From a virus, in the IMG/VR virus record IMGVR_UViG_3300042508_000157, positions 1 through 38,067 of that record: a stretch of DNA of 38,067 nucleotides, one strand, 5' to 3'. Below the pieces are notes generated by a model. That model was not told the DNA's origin, searched no databases, and worked only from the letters and a program-made list of their open reading frames with translations. How positions within the stretch are numbered: position 1 is the stretch's first letter; each line of letters begins with the position of its first letter. This document shows, one piece after another, positions 37,047 through 38,067 of this stretch. The position numbers were made by a program, and so were the translations under genes.

Positions 37047-37843
37047 GCGGTCACCTCCTCGCTCGCCGTGAGGATCTCGGCCTTGACCATCGCCAGTTGG
37101 GCGAGCTCGCCGCCCTGCTCGGACGTGAACGTGCCCTGCTCGACCCGCTCGGCAATTCGACGCCGCAGCGTGTCCACGGCATCGACCGTCTTGGCGTTGC
37201 TGATCGCCAGGCGGGCGCGGGCGACCGGGTCGTCCTCAAGCCGCTCGGTGGTGAGCGGCGCGACATCGGCCGGCGTGGTTCGCACGTCGGGCTGGTGGAA
37301 CTTGGGCCGGACCTGCACCGGCTCGCGGGCCGGCTCCGCGGCCGGGAACTCTTCGCTCTTCAACTCGTCTGGGTCGTAAGCGCCGATAGCACCTTCCCAA
37401 CCGATGCTTTTGAGTCCCGCGGTGATGGCGCGACTCCGAAGCATCGCCTTCGGGAACTTGCTGTAGTTGCTGTTTGACGCCAGCCCAGCACGCTTGGCAT
37501 CTTCAAAAGTGAAGGTCTCGGTGTGCTTGTCGCCGTTTGGGTGAATCAGGTGAAGAACGGCCTTCGACTCATCGAGAACCTCAAATTGCGACCGGCCGCC
37601 CGCTGCCTTGAAACGTGCCAGCTGCGAGTCCGCAGACTCGACCACCTTGCCTTTGACCATCGCCAGCGACCGGATCGCCCGCATCGGCTGCATTCCGAGC
37701 TCGTGGCCGGTCGCAGCGATCACCGCAAACTGCCAGCCGGTTTTGATGTGATCCGGCAACATTCCGGTCTTCACTGCGTGCTCGCCGTTAGAGGCGAGCT
37801 CGTTCATCGACGTTGCACGTTGCGTGCTGATCTCTGTCGTCAT
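37043..37843 (-). CDS. RecT-like single-strand annealing protein
   Basis: 266 residues. LPDHIKTGWQFAVIAATGHE, GMQPMRAIRSLAMVKGKVVE, FTFEDAKRAGL and SKFPKAMLRSRAITAGLKSI match the RecT/Redbeta-type core, which coats single-stranded DNA and anneals homologous strands. The C-terminal part is Pro/Glu-rich and ends SEEVTA. There is no companion exonuclease in the window; a small PD-(D/E)XK nuclease lies far downstream. Shine-Dalgarno AAAGGA before the ATG at 37843. Confidence 0.8.
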   Translation of the reverse strand: MTTEISTQRATSMNELASNGEHAVKTGMLPDHIKTGWQFAVIAATGHELGMQPMRAIRSLAMVKGKVVESADSQLARFKAAGGRSQFEVLDESKAVLHLIHPNGDKHTETFTFEDAKRAGLASNSNYSKFPKAMLRSRAITAGLKSIGWEGAIGAYDPDELKSEEFPAAEPAREPVQVRPKFHQPDVRTTPADVAPLTTERLEDDPVARARLAISNAKTVDAVDTLRRRIAERVEQGTFTSEQGGELAQLAMVKAEILTASEEVTA

Positions 37844-38067
37844 CGTCGCGTCCTTTCGTTGCGTCCTTTGAAAATCCCGCTCTGCGTCATGCTCGGCGGG
37901 CTGGTTCGTGCGTCCTTGCTACTGGTGTCTCCGACACCCTTCCTTCCGCCGGTTGAATCCTTCTTGCGGCGGTCCTGTACGTCTGTGATCCCTCAGTCGG
38001 GCAAGAAAAATAACCGGGGGGGGGGGGGGGGGGGGCCAACCCCCGGCCGGTTGCCCCGGGTTTTAAC
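37844..38067 (-). other. Upstream region of the RecT-like gene and contig end
   Basis: 224 bases without a gene. It holds repeats of GCGTCCTTT, a palindrome at 37924-37938 and a 20-base G run at 38016-38035 followed by C-rich sequence. The last ~50 bases look like a sequencing or assembly end. A promoter for the early genes should lie here, but no box is convincing. Confidence 0.6.
37924..37938. repeat. Palindrome GGTGTC-TCC-GACACC before the RecT-like gene
   Basis: Perfect 6-base arms around 3 bases, about 80 bases upstream of the first early gene. Operator-like in size and place; the LexA-like or winged-helix protein of this phage would be a candidate binder. No second copy was found. Confidence 0.35.

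Overview
The window is almost certainly most of the genome of a temperate, long-tailed (siphovirus-type) bacteriophage or prophage with high GC content. Every convincing gene is on the minus strand, so the genome reads from right to left. Start codons are mostly preceded by ordinary Shine-Dalgarno sequences, and neighbouring genes overlap by 1-4 bases again and again (ATGA, GTGA, TGATG, TAATG), giving one long coupled gene order. I cannot assign the host; it is a GC-rich bacterium that uses Shine-Dalgarno sites. No ribosomal or transfer RNA, CRISPR array or insertion sequence was seen. The left edge cuts a gene and the right edge ends in a 20-base G run that looks like a sequencing or assembly end. 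No holin or endolysin was found, so the window may not hold the whole phage.

Reading in gene order, the early region (about 37.9 to 31.5 kb) holds a RecT-like annealing protein, two small proteins, a tyrosine integrase, a winged-helix protein, an HNH endonuclease, a replication initiator-like protein, a LexA-type DNA-binding domain without its protease part, a phage-borne DNA polymerase sliding clamp, a helix-turn-helix protein and a PD-(D/E)XK-type endonuclease. No DNA polymerase or helicase is seen, so the phage probably places its own clamp and initiator on the host replisome.

The head region (31.4 to 24.4 kb) holds the large terminase, an acetyltransferase, a gpW-like joining protein, the portal, a 19-residue micro-ORF, a fused protease-major capsid protein, a capsid cement protein and a head-tail connector. 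Next come three collagen-like fibre proteins and a fibre or receptor-binding protein (24.4 to 21.3 kb), then a block of small accessory genes with a PP-loop (PAPS reductase-like) enzyme (21.3 to 18.5 kb), then a sugar block: a GH130-like propeller protein, a methyltransferase and a GT2 glycosyltransferase with a TPR-like tail (18.4 to 15.8 kb).

The tail region (15.8 to 4.9 kb) holds a tail terminator, a gp10-like protein, three tandem tail-tube-like paralogues, a G/GT tail chaperone pair with a candidate -1 frameshift site, the tape measure protein and three tail-tip proteins including one of 1303 residues. The left end (4.9 to 0 kb) holds a GT71-like glycosyltransferase, a minimal HExxH metallopeptidase, a helical protein, a calcineurin-like phosphoesterase, a DUF6378-like protein, a small protein, two paralogous beta-rich proteins and a partial gene.

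The most interesting non-coding signal is a repeated promoter-like element. The 11-base box ACCCCCTGCGG is followed 18-19 bases later by a -10-like hexamer (TACCCT, TATCGT, ACACTT, TACCGT). It stands before the gpW-like, GH130-like, tail-tube and GT71-like genes, with a weaker fifth copy at 1.45 kb. In most copies the start codon lies only 6-7 bases after the -10 box and lacks a Shine-Dalgarno site, which suggests leaderless messages. A second family (TTGACC, 16 bases, TAGGCT) precedes two accessory genes.
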